A stretch of DNA of 64,000 nucleotides from Acanthosepion esculentum. Taxonomy: Eukaryota > Mollusca > Cephalopoda > Sepiida > Sepiidae. The DNA is taken from NCBI GenBank assembly GCA_964036315.1, contig OZ038482.1, positions 10,352,698 to 10,416,697 of the forward strand. Direction: 5' to 3'. Of this stretch, positions 44,794 through 55,249 are shown piece by piece; within the stretch, counting starts at the first letter, position 1, and the number at the start of each line of letters is the position of its first letter. A model generated the notes under the pieces. The model was not told the DNA's origin, searched no databases, and saw nothing but the letters and a program-made list of their open reading frames with translations. A program made the translations under genes and the position numbers.

Positions 44794-44857
44794 ATCACCA
44801 CCTGATGTGATGTCTAAATTGAGCATCGAAACAAATATGCATTTTTGTAGTGGTAAT
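44794..44857 (+). ncRNA. Hammerhead-ribozyme-like fold (type I)
   Basis: Stem I: ACCAC (44797-44801) pairs with GUGGU (44850-44854). Core CUGAUGU (44802-44808) has one change from CUGANGA (the final A is U). Stem II: GAUG (44809-44812) pairs with CAUC (44824-44827) around an 11-nt loop. GAA (44828-44830) follows. Stem III: ACAAA (44831-44835) pairs with UUUGU (44844-44848). A849 sits at the cleavage position. All three helices and all but one invariant base are present, which is unlikely by chance. Such motifs are known from Penelope-like elements and retrozymes. Activity may be reduced by the core change. Confidence 0.6.
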
Positions 44858-44879
44858 TTAAATTAATGAATGTAATATC

Positions 44880-44921
<42 letters not shown>

Positions 44922-44937
44922 AGTATATGATTGGTGT

Positions 44938-45112
44938 ATATGGAATAAATTCAAATAACCAAAAATACTATTCTTAAAAGAGTGCTCAATACAGAGTTGA
45001 GCAAATATAATTTATTCGAAAATTATAACATGAACATAATAATAGCCATTTTGTAGTGATTTTGTAACATGTTTATGTTATAATTTTTGAATGAATTATA
45101 TATATATATAAT
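44938..45112 (+). repeat. Palindromic MITE-like repeat, copy 1
   Basis: AATAACCAAAAATACTATTC, GTGCTCAATACA, then inverted TTCGAAAATTATAACATGAA / TTATGTTATAATTTTTGAAT around a centre with TTTTGTAGTGATTTTGTAAC. The second copy is inverted at 46600-46790. Confidence 0.72.
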
Positions 45113-45216
45113 TTATTCAAAAATGATATATAAATTATTATTATATATTCTCTTTATAGATACAAATTTTTAAGTAAATGCTCTGTTTTATAATAAACAG
45201 TATTTATAAAATTTAC

Positions 45217-45530
45217 TGGCCTTATCTACAGCCCAGACCTTGCCCCTTCAGACTTTCACCTGTTTGGTCCCTTGAAAGCGTTCACGAGAGGCACGAAGTT
45301 TAAAAGTGATGATGAAGTCAAAAGTGTTGTGAGCGACTGGCTGAGACATCAGTCCAAAGATTTTTATGCTGAGGGAATACGGAAGCTTGTGCACAGATGG
45401 GAAAAGTGTGTGACAGTGCTGGGAGACTACGTTGAAAAAAAAAAGAAAAAGTAAGCTTCTATCTGTATTAGAAGTCCTTATACCGAAAAATTCACCTTAT
45501 TTATTGAATGACCCTCGTATAAATATAAAA
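45217..45530 (+). pseudogene. mariner transposase C-terminus with 3' terminal repeat
   Basis: Plus strand: YSPDLAPSDFHLFGPL (the last catalytic Asp region of DD34D mariners, about 45228-45275), then KAFTRGTKFKSDDEVKSVVS, DWLRHQSKDFYAEGIRKLVH and RWEKCVTVLGDYVEK. It ends in a K-run and stop at 45452. TTATTGAATGACCCTCGTAT (about 45501-45520) resembles a mariner inverted-repeat terminus. The 61-codon tail is open and well conserved, so the insertion may be fairly recent; the 5' two-thirds are missing. Confidence 0.85.
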
Positions 45531-45699
45531 ATGTCTTAATATATATATACGTATATATATATGTATATATATATTTATTATCTGAAAACCAAACTAGTCA
45601 AGTTTCATCATCACCAAGTACTCCCTGAATTTTCATTTTTATTGCAATAAACAAGTGTAGTGTCTCAAGGTCGGCTTCTGCCATTAATACCTGTTAGAA

Positions 45700-46345
45700 C
45701 TTAAGCTCACCCAGATCTCAAGTGAACATCGTATATATGATCCATCTCTAAAGATACTGGAAAAATGGTCTGTTCTCTCTACTTGTCTCCTGCTGCCATG
45801 CTTTCTCTTTACAAGAGCCAGATTGGATAGAAAATGGAGTACTGCTGACATATCTGGGCTGGAGATGCACAGCTGTCACTTTTCAGTTTTGATAGAGTTT
45901 AAAAGCATCTATGCAGTCTTGTGGGTAATGGATAATTTCCCACCCTACATCCCCTTTCTCACGGATGAAACATTGCTAATCCATCCCTATCTCCATGGAG
46001 AATGTTCAGGCAAGCTACGTTCCTGTGGTCCACCAGTTCAAACCTTTGCAGCTAAAATCCACCACACCACATAACTTGAGGCAAACAATCCACTTTCGTT
46101 TCATATTCCATTAATAAGTTCTACTTGAACAGCTTTTTCCCCACAAACTGTTACTTTGTCAAACTGTCTCCCAGAAGGATGCTTTCCTCCTCACTACAAC
46201 CATAACTTCTTCTAGTCTAGTGTTAGCCATTATCTTAACTACGTATCCTCATAAACTACACCTCTTACTCTTACCACCCACACAACAAACTGCCTTCAGT
46301 AACACTTCAAGGGAGTTAAGTAACTCTTGGGCCTTGTATAGAGTA
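45700..46345 (+). pseudogene. LINE-A ORF2 C-terminal remnant
   Basis: Plus strand: LFTRARLDRKWSTADISGLE (degraded RIRPK..YC.HI.GL), EFKSIYAVLWVMDNFPPYIP, PYLHGECSGKLRSCGPPVQT, SFHIPLIS, SPQTVTLSNCLPEGCFPPHY. It parallels the 7290-8125 copy almost segment for segment. Confidence 0.72.
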
Positions 46346-46599
46346 AAAAATATTTATGTAGTTGGATCAATAAATTTATTGTCTGAGACAATTATTGAGC
46401 TAATTCTTATAAATATGATTTATTAATATTTATTCTTGAATTAAGTCCATTGGCAAGAAAGGATATTATATTATATACAAAACCATTGTTACACAATGGT
46501 TTTGTCCTTACATTACAGCCTATTTATGTAGCTTTTTAATACTACTGTTCCCTGGTCCAATTCAAACCTGACCATTAACCTTTTATGGATTATATATAT

Positions 46600-46788
46600 A
46601 TATGGTATTTATTCAAAAATTATAACATAAGCATGTTATAACATCACTACAAAAACTTTTTGTAGTGATATTATAACAAGCTTATGTTATATTTTTTGAA
46701 TAAATACTATTTGCTCTACAGTGTATTGAGCACTCTTTTAAGAATAGTATTTTTGGTTATTGGAATTTAATTCTGTCTATACAATTCC

Positions 46789-46790
<2 letters not shown>
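46600..46790 (-). repeat. Palindromic MITE-like repeat, copy 2
   Basis: Reverse complement of the 44938-45112 element: TTATTCAAAAATTATAACAT, a palindrome through CACTACAAAAACTTTTTGTA, GTATTGAGCACTCTTTTAAG and AATAGTATTTTTGGTTATTG. A TA microsatellite follows at 46797-46822, as beside copy 1. Confidence 0.72.
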
Positions 46791-46819
<29 letters not shown>

Positions 46820-47050
46820 ATAAATATATATTATAAATTAATTGATTTAATATGGTTTAAATTGATTTAATATGGTTTTTTCGCTACACAGTGATAACCA
46901 TGTTTCAAAAATGGAAGCTAAAAGCTTTGAATTTAATTTTGTTATTAAATTAAAGACGTTAGTTCCATTTCCCCGTCAAGTTAATTTTGGAGTAACTTAT
47001 TTTTTTAAATTTACAGTTTTAAAGGCCTATATATATTGATGCCTGTATAT

Positions 47051-47640
47051 ATTGATGCATGTTTCATTAAATAATATAGACAAGTGTTGTCTATTTATTT
47101 TATGTAAATTATAAACATGAAAACAATAAACAAAAACTAAAAGTTCTTGAAGCTATAACCATAAAACTGTTGAAACCTAACCTGAACAAAATAAACTATG
47201 AAATTTCCACAAATATCCTTAAATGCCTATAATTGTTAGCAGAAGCCATTGATTTATACCAACGGCTTCCCATACTTAATACTTCTCGAATTCACTCTCG
47301 CATGGTCACGTGTGACGTCATGAGCAGCGGTGCGAATTTCGCTTCCAGCGTCTTATATGCACGAGTTTATCGTTGTTTGGAAATCTTCCATGTAAACAGA
47401 AACAGACTATCATCACTGTCTTGTCTGTGTATTGCTTAATATATTGTGTAATTGTCATCTCTGATAATGGCTTATGTAAGCCGAAAGCTTAGATAGGATT
47501 AAAAAATATGTATCAATATTGTGATTTTCTTTTTTCTTTTAATGATAATGTTATTAAGCTTATTAGACGATATGAAAAGAATTTACATAACATAAATAGC
47601 CAACACTTGTCTATATTATTTAATGAAACATGCATCAATG
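47051..47640. mobile_element. Foldback element with 60-bp inverted ends
   Basis: ATTGATGCATGTTTCATTAA... at 47051-47110 is the reverse complement of 47581-47640, with about four differences. The inside contains a GC-richer block (47270-47400) and a hammerhead-like motif at 47454-47496. No open frame is present. Confidence 0.72.
47454..47496 (+). ncRNA. Hammerhead-like motif inside the foldback element
   Basis: AUCU, then CUGAUAA (one change from CUGANGA), U, then GGCUU/AAGCC as stem II. GAA, the palindrome AGCU, U at the cleavage position, and AGAU follow. AGAU pairs with the leading AUCU as stem I. The tiny palindromic stem III would need dimerisation to be active, as proposed for minimal hammerheads. 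Confidence 0.4.
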
Positions 47641-47661
47641 AAAAAATGCTGCCTAAATACA

Positions 47662-47665
<4 letters not shown>

Positions 47666-47735
<70 letters not shown>
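47666..47735. repeat. (TA)n microsatellite
   Basis: Uninterrupted TA array of about 70 bp. Confidence 0.97.
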
Positions 47736-47737
<2 letters not shown>

Positions 47738-47938
47738 AGAAAAACCTTAAAAATCCATTTCAGTTATAATTTATTTCATGAATATTTTAATATTTATTTC
47801 TTCAGACCAAAAGTTTTTTAGAAATGGAATCAATCCATCCAGATTGATGTATCTGCATATCTGCATAAGAACTGAGATGAATTTTTAAGATTTTGATTAA
47901 TATCCCCCTTGGAATTATCCCTACCAATTACAAATTGC

Positions 47939-47940
<2 letters not shown>

Positions 47941-48002
<62 letters not shown>
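47941..48002. repeat. (TA)n microsatellite
   Basis: Uninterrupted TA array of about 60 bp. Confidence 0.97.
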
Positions 48003-48005
<3 letters not shown>

Positions 48006-48543
48006 TCATTTTGTGTGCATGTGTAGAAGTGGCAATGTAAATAAACCCTGTCCAATGAAATCCTAACAGATAAATCATGTCACTAAACAGTTTCCAATTT
48101 ATCATATTTTTCTAAATATACATACTAAAACACACACACACAATACACAAAAACGGAGATAGGTTTAAAAAGATTCTGAGGTTGTTAAAAAATAAGAACA
48201 AAGACCTTCTTTCCACTTTTCTCTGACTAATCCTAATTGCTTTATTACCCTTTAAGCATAGGAACATTTTCTCCACCAATCCAAGAAGAATTTGAATTAC
48301 TACCACACACAAAAGACAATGGTTAAACGCAGGAAAGCAAAAAGAAAAATTAATTCCTTTAATATGTGGAAATAACCATTATTCGTCTGTTGACAGTCAC
48401 AAGACCTGAAACGCGTTGCAAAAAATATGAGAAATAATGTATAATACATATTTTGAAAAAATTAAATAAATAAAAAATCAACATTATAAGCAAAAACATT
48501 TGTAGCTTCTCTTTCTCTTTAAAATATCTATTTATCTAGATTA

Positions 48544-48590
<47 letters not shown>

Positions 48591-49623
48591 TCACACACAC
48601 ACACAGATGTAATCACATAGATGTAAATCTATATATAAATATCTTGTTTATAGATAGATAGTGAGATAGATAGATAGACACTGGGATATAAGTAATAGAT
48701 AGATAGATAGCAATAAATAAAATTAGATGTTCACTTATCTTGTCCCAACTCAGAGTCTTGCAGAGATTACATCTACTCTTCAGGAGATTTTATTGTAAAA
48801 ATGAATATATTTTCAGAAATCATATTTATTTGTTAGGAAAATGGATTATCAACTTTTAAAAGAAATGTTTTTCATTTTTACAATCAAATCCACTAATAAG
48901 TAGATATATTTTTCATAAAAATTTGAATAGTCATAAGTGAACATTTAATTTTATTACTTCAAATTAGATATCTTTCTGATTCACTCTGGATGTGAATGCT
49001 AAGAAAGCAAAACTCAAAATAAAAAAGTTGTCCTCTGCACAGGGACTCCGAGCATCCAGCCCACAAAACAACTTCCCTCAAAAAATATAAAATAATAACA
49101 TGAAATAAGCCAATCACAAATGTTGCTGCCAAAGAAAAAGCATGACCAAAAAATGAGTCCAAGAGCCACTATAACTTGCGTTTAAGAAAGTTTGCTCATA
49201 AATGACTGGCACAGATTCATGGCAAGCTTCACTAATCCACTCCAGGCCTCACTGGACATCACCTCCATGACCTGAGTGAACTGATTTGACGAATACATCA
49301 ACTCCATCCAGGCCATGCTAACTCTACCCTTGATTCAAAAGCTACGTCACTTGCCTAAATAAGAGATATTCCACTGGCATCCTCTGTATCAGCAATACAA
49401 AAGAATTTTATATTTACATTTCTTTTCCTCTTTTCCTTTTGCCTCACCAGCTGTATTGTTCTTTCATTTGTTCCTTCATGCTACCATATACATGTTTATA
49501 ACATGTGTATTGCTATATCTCTTGATATTGAGAAAAATAATTACAAAGAATGGTTTTCTTAAAAGCATTAATAAATACACTAGTGGATTGTTTTTTTTAT
49601 GGAAAACACAATGTTTGTTTTCT

Positions 49624-49681
<58 letters not shown>

Positions 49682-50091
49682 TTTATCTAAAACGAATGGT
49701 ATGTACATGAAAACGTTCTCAAATCAACATATGAAAAACCACCAAATATAATATCTACTACACTTATGAATATGCTTCATAATATGAATCCCACATCAAG
49801 AATTGTTATACACTTACATAGATAAAGCAATATTTATGTTGTTTAGTTAGGCTTGGAATCCATTAAAATTTCTTGGAACTTCGAATGGACGTGTTGTCTC
49901 TCCTTGAATTCAGAACATCATAAATTAAACTAACATGTGAAACATAATTAACCAATTAAAATCAAACAATACAAAAGCAAAAATATCAGAATTACTTTCG
50001 TCTTTTTCTCTATATCTCATTCTCTGAGGTAGCTTTAATAAAAGTAAAACATGTTAGATTGATAATTTTTCCTATTTGTTCTTCATCTATC

Positions 50092-50097
<6 letters not shown>
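48003..50097. other. AT-rich DNA with short microsatellites, no gene
   Basis: CT/TA/CA tracts at 48543-48606, GATA-like tracts at 48650-48712, and CA then TA at 49624-49679. A hammerhead-like trace lies at 48380-48422 (CUGUUGA ... GAAACGCGUU). No coding family was recognised. Confidence 0.5.

Positions 50098-50163
<66 letters not shown>
50098..50163. repeat. (TA)n microsatellite
   Basis: Uninterrupted TA array. Confidence 0.97.
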
Positions 50164-50166
<3 letters not shown>

Positions 50167-50349
50167 CAAGCTCAACAAGACATACATAAACATATAAAAA
50201 TATCTTATACACAGAAGCTGATGCAGATTTATGCATATAAGACACATATAAAACACACCAAATTTCTCTCTGAGATAAAGAAAGAAATATGAAAAGACTA
50301 AGATAGATAAATAGAAATGAACAGACTAAGATAGGTAGATATATCTTCT

Positions 50350-51715
50350 TTCTTTTATGTGCCGTGTCCCTTCAGGACGTAGGTGATCATGGCTCTCCAC
50401 TTCCCCCATCCCTTGTGGTTCTCAATATGTTTTGTCCTACTTCTCCCAGACCCTGTTCTGTCATCCACTAGGTATGTCACGCGTTGCATTCCCTCGTCTC
50501 TCTATCCCTCTGTCCGCCCTGTGAGTATCAAATTCTCCAAGCCCCCTTTCTCATTACGCGTCCTAGAAATTTCACCTGCCTCTTCCTTATGTTATGTATA
50601 AGCTTCCTCCCTGTTTGCATCCTCTCCAAAACCTCATCGTTGCTCACATGTTCGGTCCATGTTATCCTTAGCATCCTTCTGTAGAACCATACCCAGAGTC
50701 TCTTCTTCATCTTTAAGGAAACCGTCCAACATTCGCCGCCGTAAAGGACAGATATCACGTAGCACTTCAGTACTCTTTTCTTTGTTGACAACGAAATCCT
50801 CCTGTCTCATAATACTCTGCCTAGCTTTTGGAATGCGTCTTAGACCATCCCAATACGTCTTCAGATCTCAGCGTCACACATACCGCGTCGCTTGGGAGTT
50901 TGTTGTATTGCCATTTGAGTGCTGCGTTAGGCTTCTTCAGTTTCCTTAGTTTCACTCTTAGTTTGCATATAACAGGGCGATGGTCGCTTCCACAGTCGGC
51001 ACTTGGGTAGGTTTTGCAGTGAACCATTGCATTCCTGAATCTTTTGTTGAGAGTAATGTAATCAGTTTGGTTTTTAATTTCTCCACCTGGGCTCCTCTAT
51101 GTCCATAATCGTCTCGGATGTTCTTGGAACCACGTGTTGGCTGTTTACCTGGTTATTTGCCGTACCCCATTGGATCCACATTTCTCCAAGTTCGTTGCGG
51201 ATTTCTGGTCCGAATTTGTCAGCAATCTCCTCTGCCTTCTCCCTGCCTACTTTGGCGTTCCTGTCTCCCGTAATAATTATGACTTCTCGTGATTTGCAAA
51301 GAGCCTTAGCGTTGTCTAGCATGAAGTGGAAAGATTCAATTTCTTTTTCCTTACTTTGCGCTGTCGGTGCATACACTATTCTGATAGCTACGTTGAAAGG
51401 CTTTCCTTTCAGCTTGACTACCAGAATTCTTTCAGATAATTGGTAGTATCCCAGAACGCATTTCTTGAATTCTTGATCTAGTATCAATCCTACTCCTTTG
51501 TCATTTTTCTCTCCGTCAGCATAAATAATTCACAGACAAAATCTCCGTTGTTTGGCTATCTAGTTTCACATGCACCTAAGATGTTGATTTTTAGCCTACT
51601 CATCTCTTGTTTTACATTATCTAACTGGCCGCAGTTGTTCAACGTCCGAACGTTCCATATCACGAGAGTTATTTTTTGTTTGATGAGAGCAGTCGCTGGA
51701 TAATGGTCAAAACTG
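50350..51715 (-). pseudogene. LINE-C with endonuclease, lacking the reverse transcriptase
   Basis: Minus strand from 51715: ITLVIWNVRTLNNCGQLDNV, KQEMSRLKINILGACETR, FNVAIRIVYAPTAQSKEKEI, VIIITGDRNAKVGREKAEEI (GDxNAxVG motif), NQTDYITLNKRFRNAM, then SADCGSDHRPVICKLRVKLR with the SDH catalytic motif (50971-50989). This is an AP-like endonuclease domain. It passes almost directly (about 50820-50790) to the ORF2 C-terminus: KKRVLKCYVISVLYGGECWT, WFYRRMLRITWTEHVSNDEV, RQVKFLGRVMRKGAWRI, ending near 50360 with the family 3' end. The whole reverse transcriptase is missing, so this copy is internally deleted. GC is higher and frames better kept than in other LINEs here, which suggests a younger copy. 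Confidence 0.85.
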
Positions 51716-53955
51716 TTAACAATCAATATCCACAAGGGATTATATAAGTTCAACAGATTACCTTTCGGAATTAAGGTAGCAGATGGAATCTTTCAGCAAG
51801 TAATGGACACAATGTTGAGCGACCTAAACTTCGCGATCGCCTACTTTGACGGCATTTTAATAAAAAATGAAAATCAAGAGCTGCATATTCAGCTTGTAAA
51901 TAAGGTATTCAGAAAAATAAACAAATACGGGTTTAAATTGAGTGATGAGAAATGTGAATTTTTTATGATGAAAATTAAATATTTGGGCTAAATCATTGAC
52001 AAAAACGGTAGGAAACCAGACCCAACTAGATCAAGTGTGATTAAAAATATGCCCCCACCAACAAACATCTTTACAAGCATTTTTAGGTTTCACAAATCAT
52101 TACAATTTTTTTGTTCCAAAAATGCATTTTTGCGAACACCACTAAATAATTTACTGAAAAAAAAACATTAAGTTGATTTGAACGACCGAATGCCAAAAAG
52201 CATTCGAAAAATATTAAAAAGATTCTAACGTCCGACTTGTTGTGATAGCGCATGCGTCAAGAACACTTTTATCGGTTGAGAGAAATTATAGCCATATAGA
52301 GAAAGAGGCATTGGGAATCATTTTTATTATGAAAAAAAAATGAACAAATTCATCCAGGGTAGAAGGTTCACCATACAGACGGACCACAGTCTATTACCAT
52401 CTATTTCCAGGTTGGAAACGAGTATCCCGACACATACAGTGAATCGACTACGGCGATGTGGGGACAGTTCTGTTGAATTACAATTTTAAAAATGGAATTC
52501 CTGCCATCAAAAACGCAGATGGTTTGTTGAGACTGAAACCTAAATTATGCAAATCTATCGAAGATACGGTAATTGCAGCGCTAAGAGCTGAGAATGAAAT
52601 TAAGAACGTTCTTTGCAATACCGTACGTAAATATCCCATTGACGCTGGGGGAAATTAAAATAAAAGCTCAGGTGGATACTTTTATTTGAGAAAAAAAGAA
52701 GCAAGTAAGGTGGAAATTGAAAGAGAAAAATAAAATAAAATCTAAAACTAACGGTGACAATATTTTTTCAATCTGCGATGACGAGATGTACGATGAAAGA
52801 GTGTTAATGGCTGCATCTCTTCAGAAAAGGATTTTGAAAGAATTTCATACAGGTGATCCAAGTATCTCGAGAATGAAATCCGGCAGCTATGTTCACGGAC
52901 CCAATATGTACAAAGACATAGAGTGATTGGTAAAAGCGTGCAGAGATTGTGCCATGGGAGCAAAATCAAAACCAGTTGAAGCCACCCTTGGCCAAAGACA
53001 GACACACTGTGGTCGAGATTAAACATCGATTTTGCTTGATCGATAAACGGTGTCTACTACGTAATCGTTGTCGACAGTTTTTCTAAATGGCCAGAAATTT
53101 TAAAATGGAAGAATTCTACTTCTACAATTACAATAAACTTCTTGCATGAATTATTTGCTAGGTACGTTATTCCGGGTACCATTGTTTCGGACAACGCCAC
53201 GCAATTCATGGCTAAAGAGTTTGAAAGTTTCTGTAAAACCTTTGCAATACAACATGTCAAAACTCCCCACTACCATCCAAGATTGAATGCGCAAACAGAA
53301 CGCTCCGTCGACACATTCAAAAGAAAAAAACTGATGGAGGTGAAACTAAGGATATGTTGTTATAGCAGTTTTTACATGTATATTCGGTGACTCATAATCC
53401 TCACACTGTATCAAGTATGTTCCCAGCTGAACTAATATTCATAAGGAAAGATCAGTGTTTGACAAACTGCTGCAAAATAATAAAAAAAGGTCGAAATCAA
53501 GGAAAAATCCGATACCCCAAAATACTTCAAACTCAGCAAAAAAGTAATCTTTCAAATTTACAAAAATAGAAAAGAATGCTTGGAAGATGAGATGGGCGAG
53601 AGACATATCGGAAAGTTATTGTACATGATAAAAGAGTTTAGAATGGTGCATAAAAGACATCAAATAAGAAAAAGGCTCTCGGATAAACAGAGTATCTGAG
53701 AGGAGAAGCCGATGGTATTTCCTTCTGACATTTTCGATGTACCCATACCCCAGATAGCTCCGAAAACCACATGCACCAGTAAAAGGCAGAGACAGACTAC
53801 AGAAGTGTTGGATCTTAACCCAAAAAGAAAAAATTATAACTTCTTTTGGAAAGTAAGTCTGAAAAGGGGAAATGTGATAAGGGTCAGTTACCTTCCTTAC
53901 TACGATGAATGGACTGATCCATCCATGATAAGTAGTTCTAGGTAATTGTCTTGGA
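51716..53955 (+). pseudogene. Ty3/Gypsy pol remnant (reverse transcriptase to integrase)
   Basis: Plus strand: GLYKFNRLPFGIKVADGIFQ, then FAIAYFDGILIKNENQE, where the catalytic YxDD has become YFDG (51842-51853). KCEFFMMKIKYLG follows. Then a shortened RNase H (HASRTLLSVERNYSHIEKEA) and a spacer (GTVLLNYNF). The integrase has FHTGDPSISRMKS and CRDCAMG (zinc region), VDSFSKWPEI (first Asp nearby), IVSDNATQFMAKEFE (second Asp) and HPRLNAQTERSVDTFK (Glu). A basic C-terminus ends near 53945. At least ten stops or frameshifts. Gag, protease and both LTRs are absent, and LINE-C truncates the 5' side. It resembles the mag-like branch; that is inference. Confidence 0.88.
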
Positions 53956-54033
53956 AGGAAGATAAAAGTACTGCAGTGACTTGTCTACCAGTGTATTGAA
54001 TACTACTATCACGACTTACCAGACCCAATATCA

Positions 54034-54075
54034 AAACAGATAGATAGATAGATAGATAGATATAAACAAGTTGAA

Positions 54076-54126
<51 letters not shown>

Positions 54127-54285
54127 TAAACAGGTTGAGATAGATAGATAGATATAAACAGGTTGAGATAGATAGAGAGATAGATAGATATAAACAGGTT
54201 GAGATAGATATAGAGATAGATAGATAGATAGATAGATAGATATAAACAGGTTGAGATAGATAGATAGATAAATATAAACAGGTTG

Positions 54286-54322
<37 letters not shown>

Positions 54323-54368
54323 TAAACAGGTTGAGATTATAGATAGATAGATAAATATAAACAGGTTG

Positions 54369-54401
<33 letters not shown>

Positions 54402-54512
54402 TAAACAGGTTGAGATAGCTATAAACAGGTTGAGATAGCTATAAACAGGTTGAGATAGATAGATAGATAGATATAAACAGGTTGAGATAGATAGATAGAT
54501 ATAAACAGGTTG

Positions 54513-54553
<41 letters not shown>

Positions 54554-54685
54554 TAAACAGGTTGAGATAGATAGATAAATATAAACAGGTTGAGATAGAT
54601 AGATAGATAGATAGATAGATATAAACAGGTTGAGATAGATTAGATAGATAGATAGATAGATATAAACAGGTTGAGATAGATAGAG

Positions 54686-54722
<37 letters not shown>

Positions 54723-54733
54723 TAAACAAGTTG

Positions 54734-54766
<33 letters not shown>

Positions 54767-54800
54767 TAAACAGGTTGAGATAGATAGATTGATAGATATG
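54034..54800. repeat. Composite GATA / AAACAGGTTGAGATA minisatellite
   Basis: Runs of TAGA alternate about 20 times with TATAAACAGGTTGAGATAGA. The 266-codon minus-strand frame (repeating YLSISTCL) is a by-product. Related but looser repeats (GAATAGACTGAGATAGAT) continue to 54915, and a GA run lies at 54920-54947. Confidence 0.95.
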
Positions 54801-54917
54801 AACAGACAAAAATATATATATGTGAATAGACAGATAGAAGTGAATAGACTGAGATAGATAGATAGATAGAATAGACTTAGATAAATATGAAAAGACTGAG
54901 ATAGATATGAATAGACT

Positions 54918-54947
<30 letters not shown>

Positions 54948-54951
<4 letters not shown>

Positions 54952-55249
54952 TAAAAAGTGAGAGATACTAATCTAAGTTTTAATCAGACAGGATGTTCGT
55001 GTTGCATCTTTTTCTCAAGTGGCTGGAGATTGCTTTAAAAATTAAGATAAAAAATTCAAATTGTTAATTAATTGTATTTTAATGTAATTTTTATGACTTT
55101 TGAATTTGTTAGAAATTTTTTCAACATTTTCTTTCATGGTTGCTAGAGATACTTTCCTCCCAAACAAACTTAGAGATAATTTCAATATTTGTAATATAAT
55201 ACATATTATAATTATAAAATATTATAACTATAAAATGTAATAAAAACTC
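54948..55249. other. AT-rich sequence without recognised feature
   Basis: Short spacer between the GATA minisatellite and LINE-D. Confidence 0.4.

Noticed and set aside
51099..51446. 115-codon plus-strand frame
   Set aside because: Antisense of the LINE-C endonuclease domain.
54009..54809. 266-codon minus-strand frame, the longest in the window
   Set aside because: It is a read-through of GATA and AAACAGGTTGAGATA repeats.
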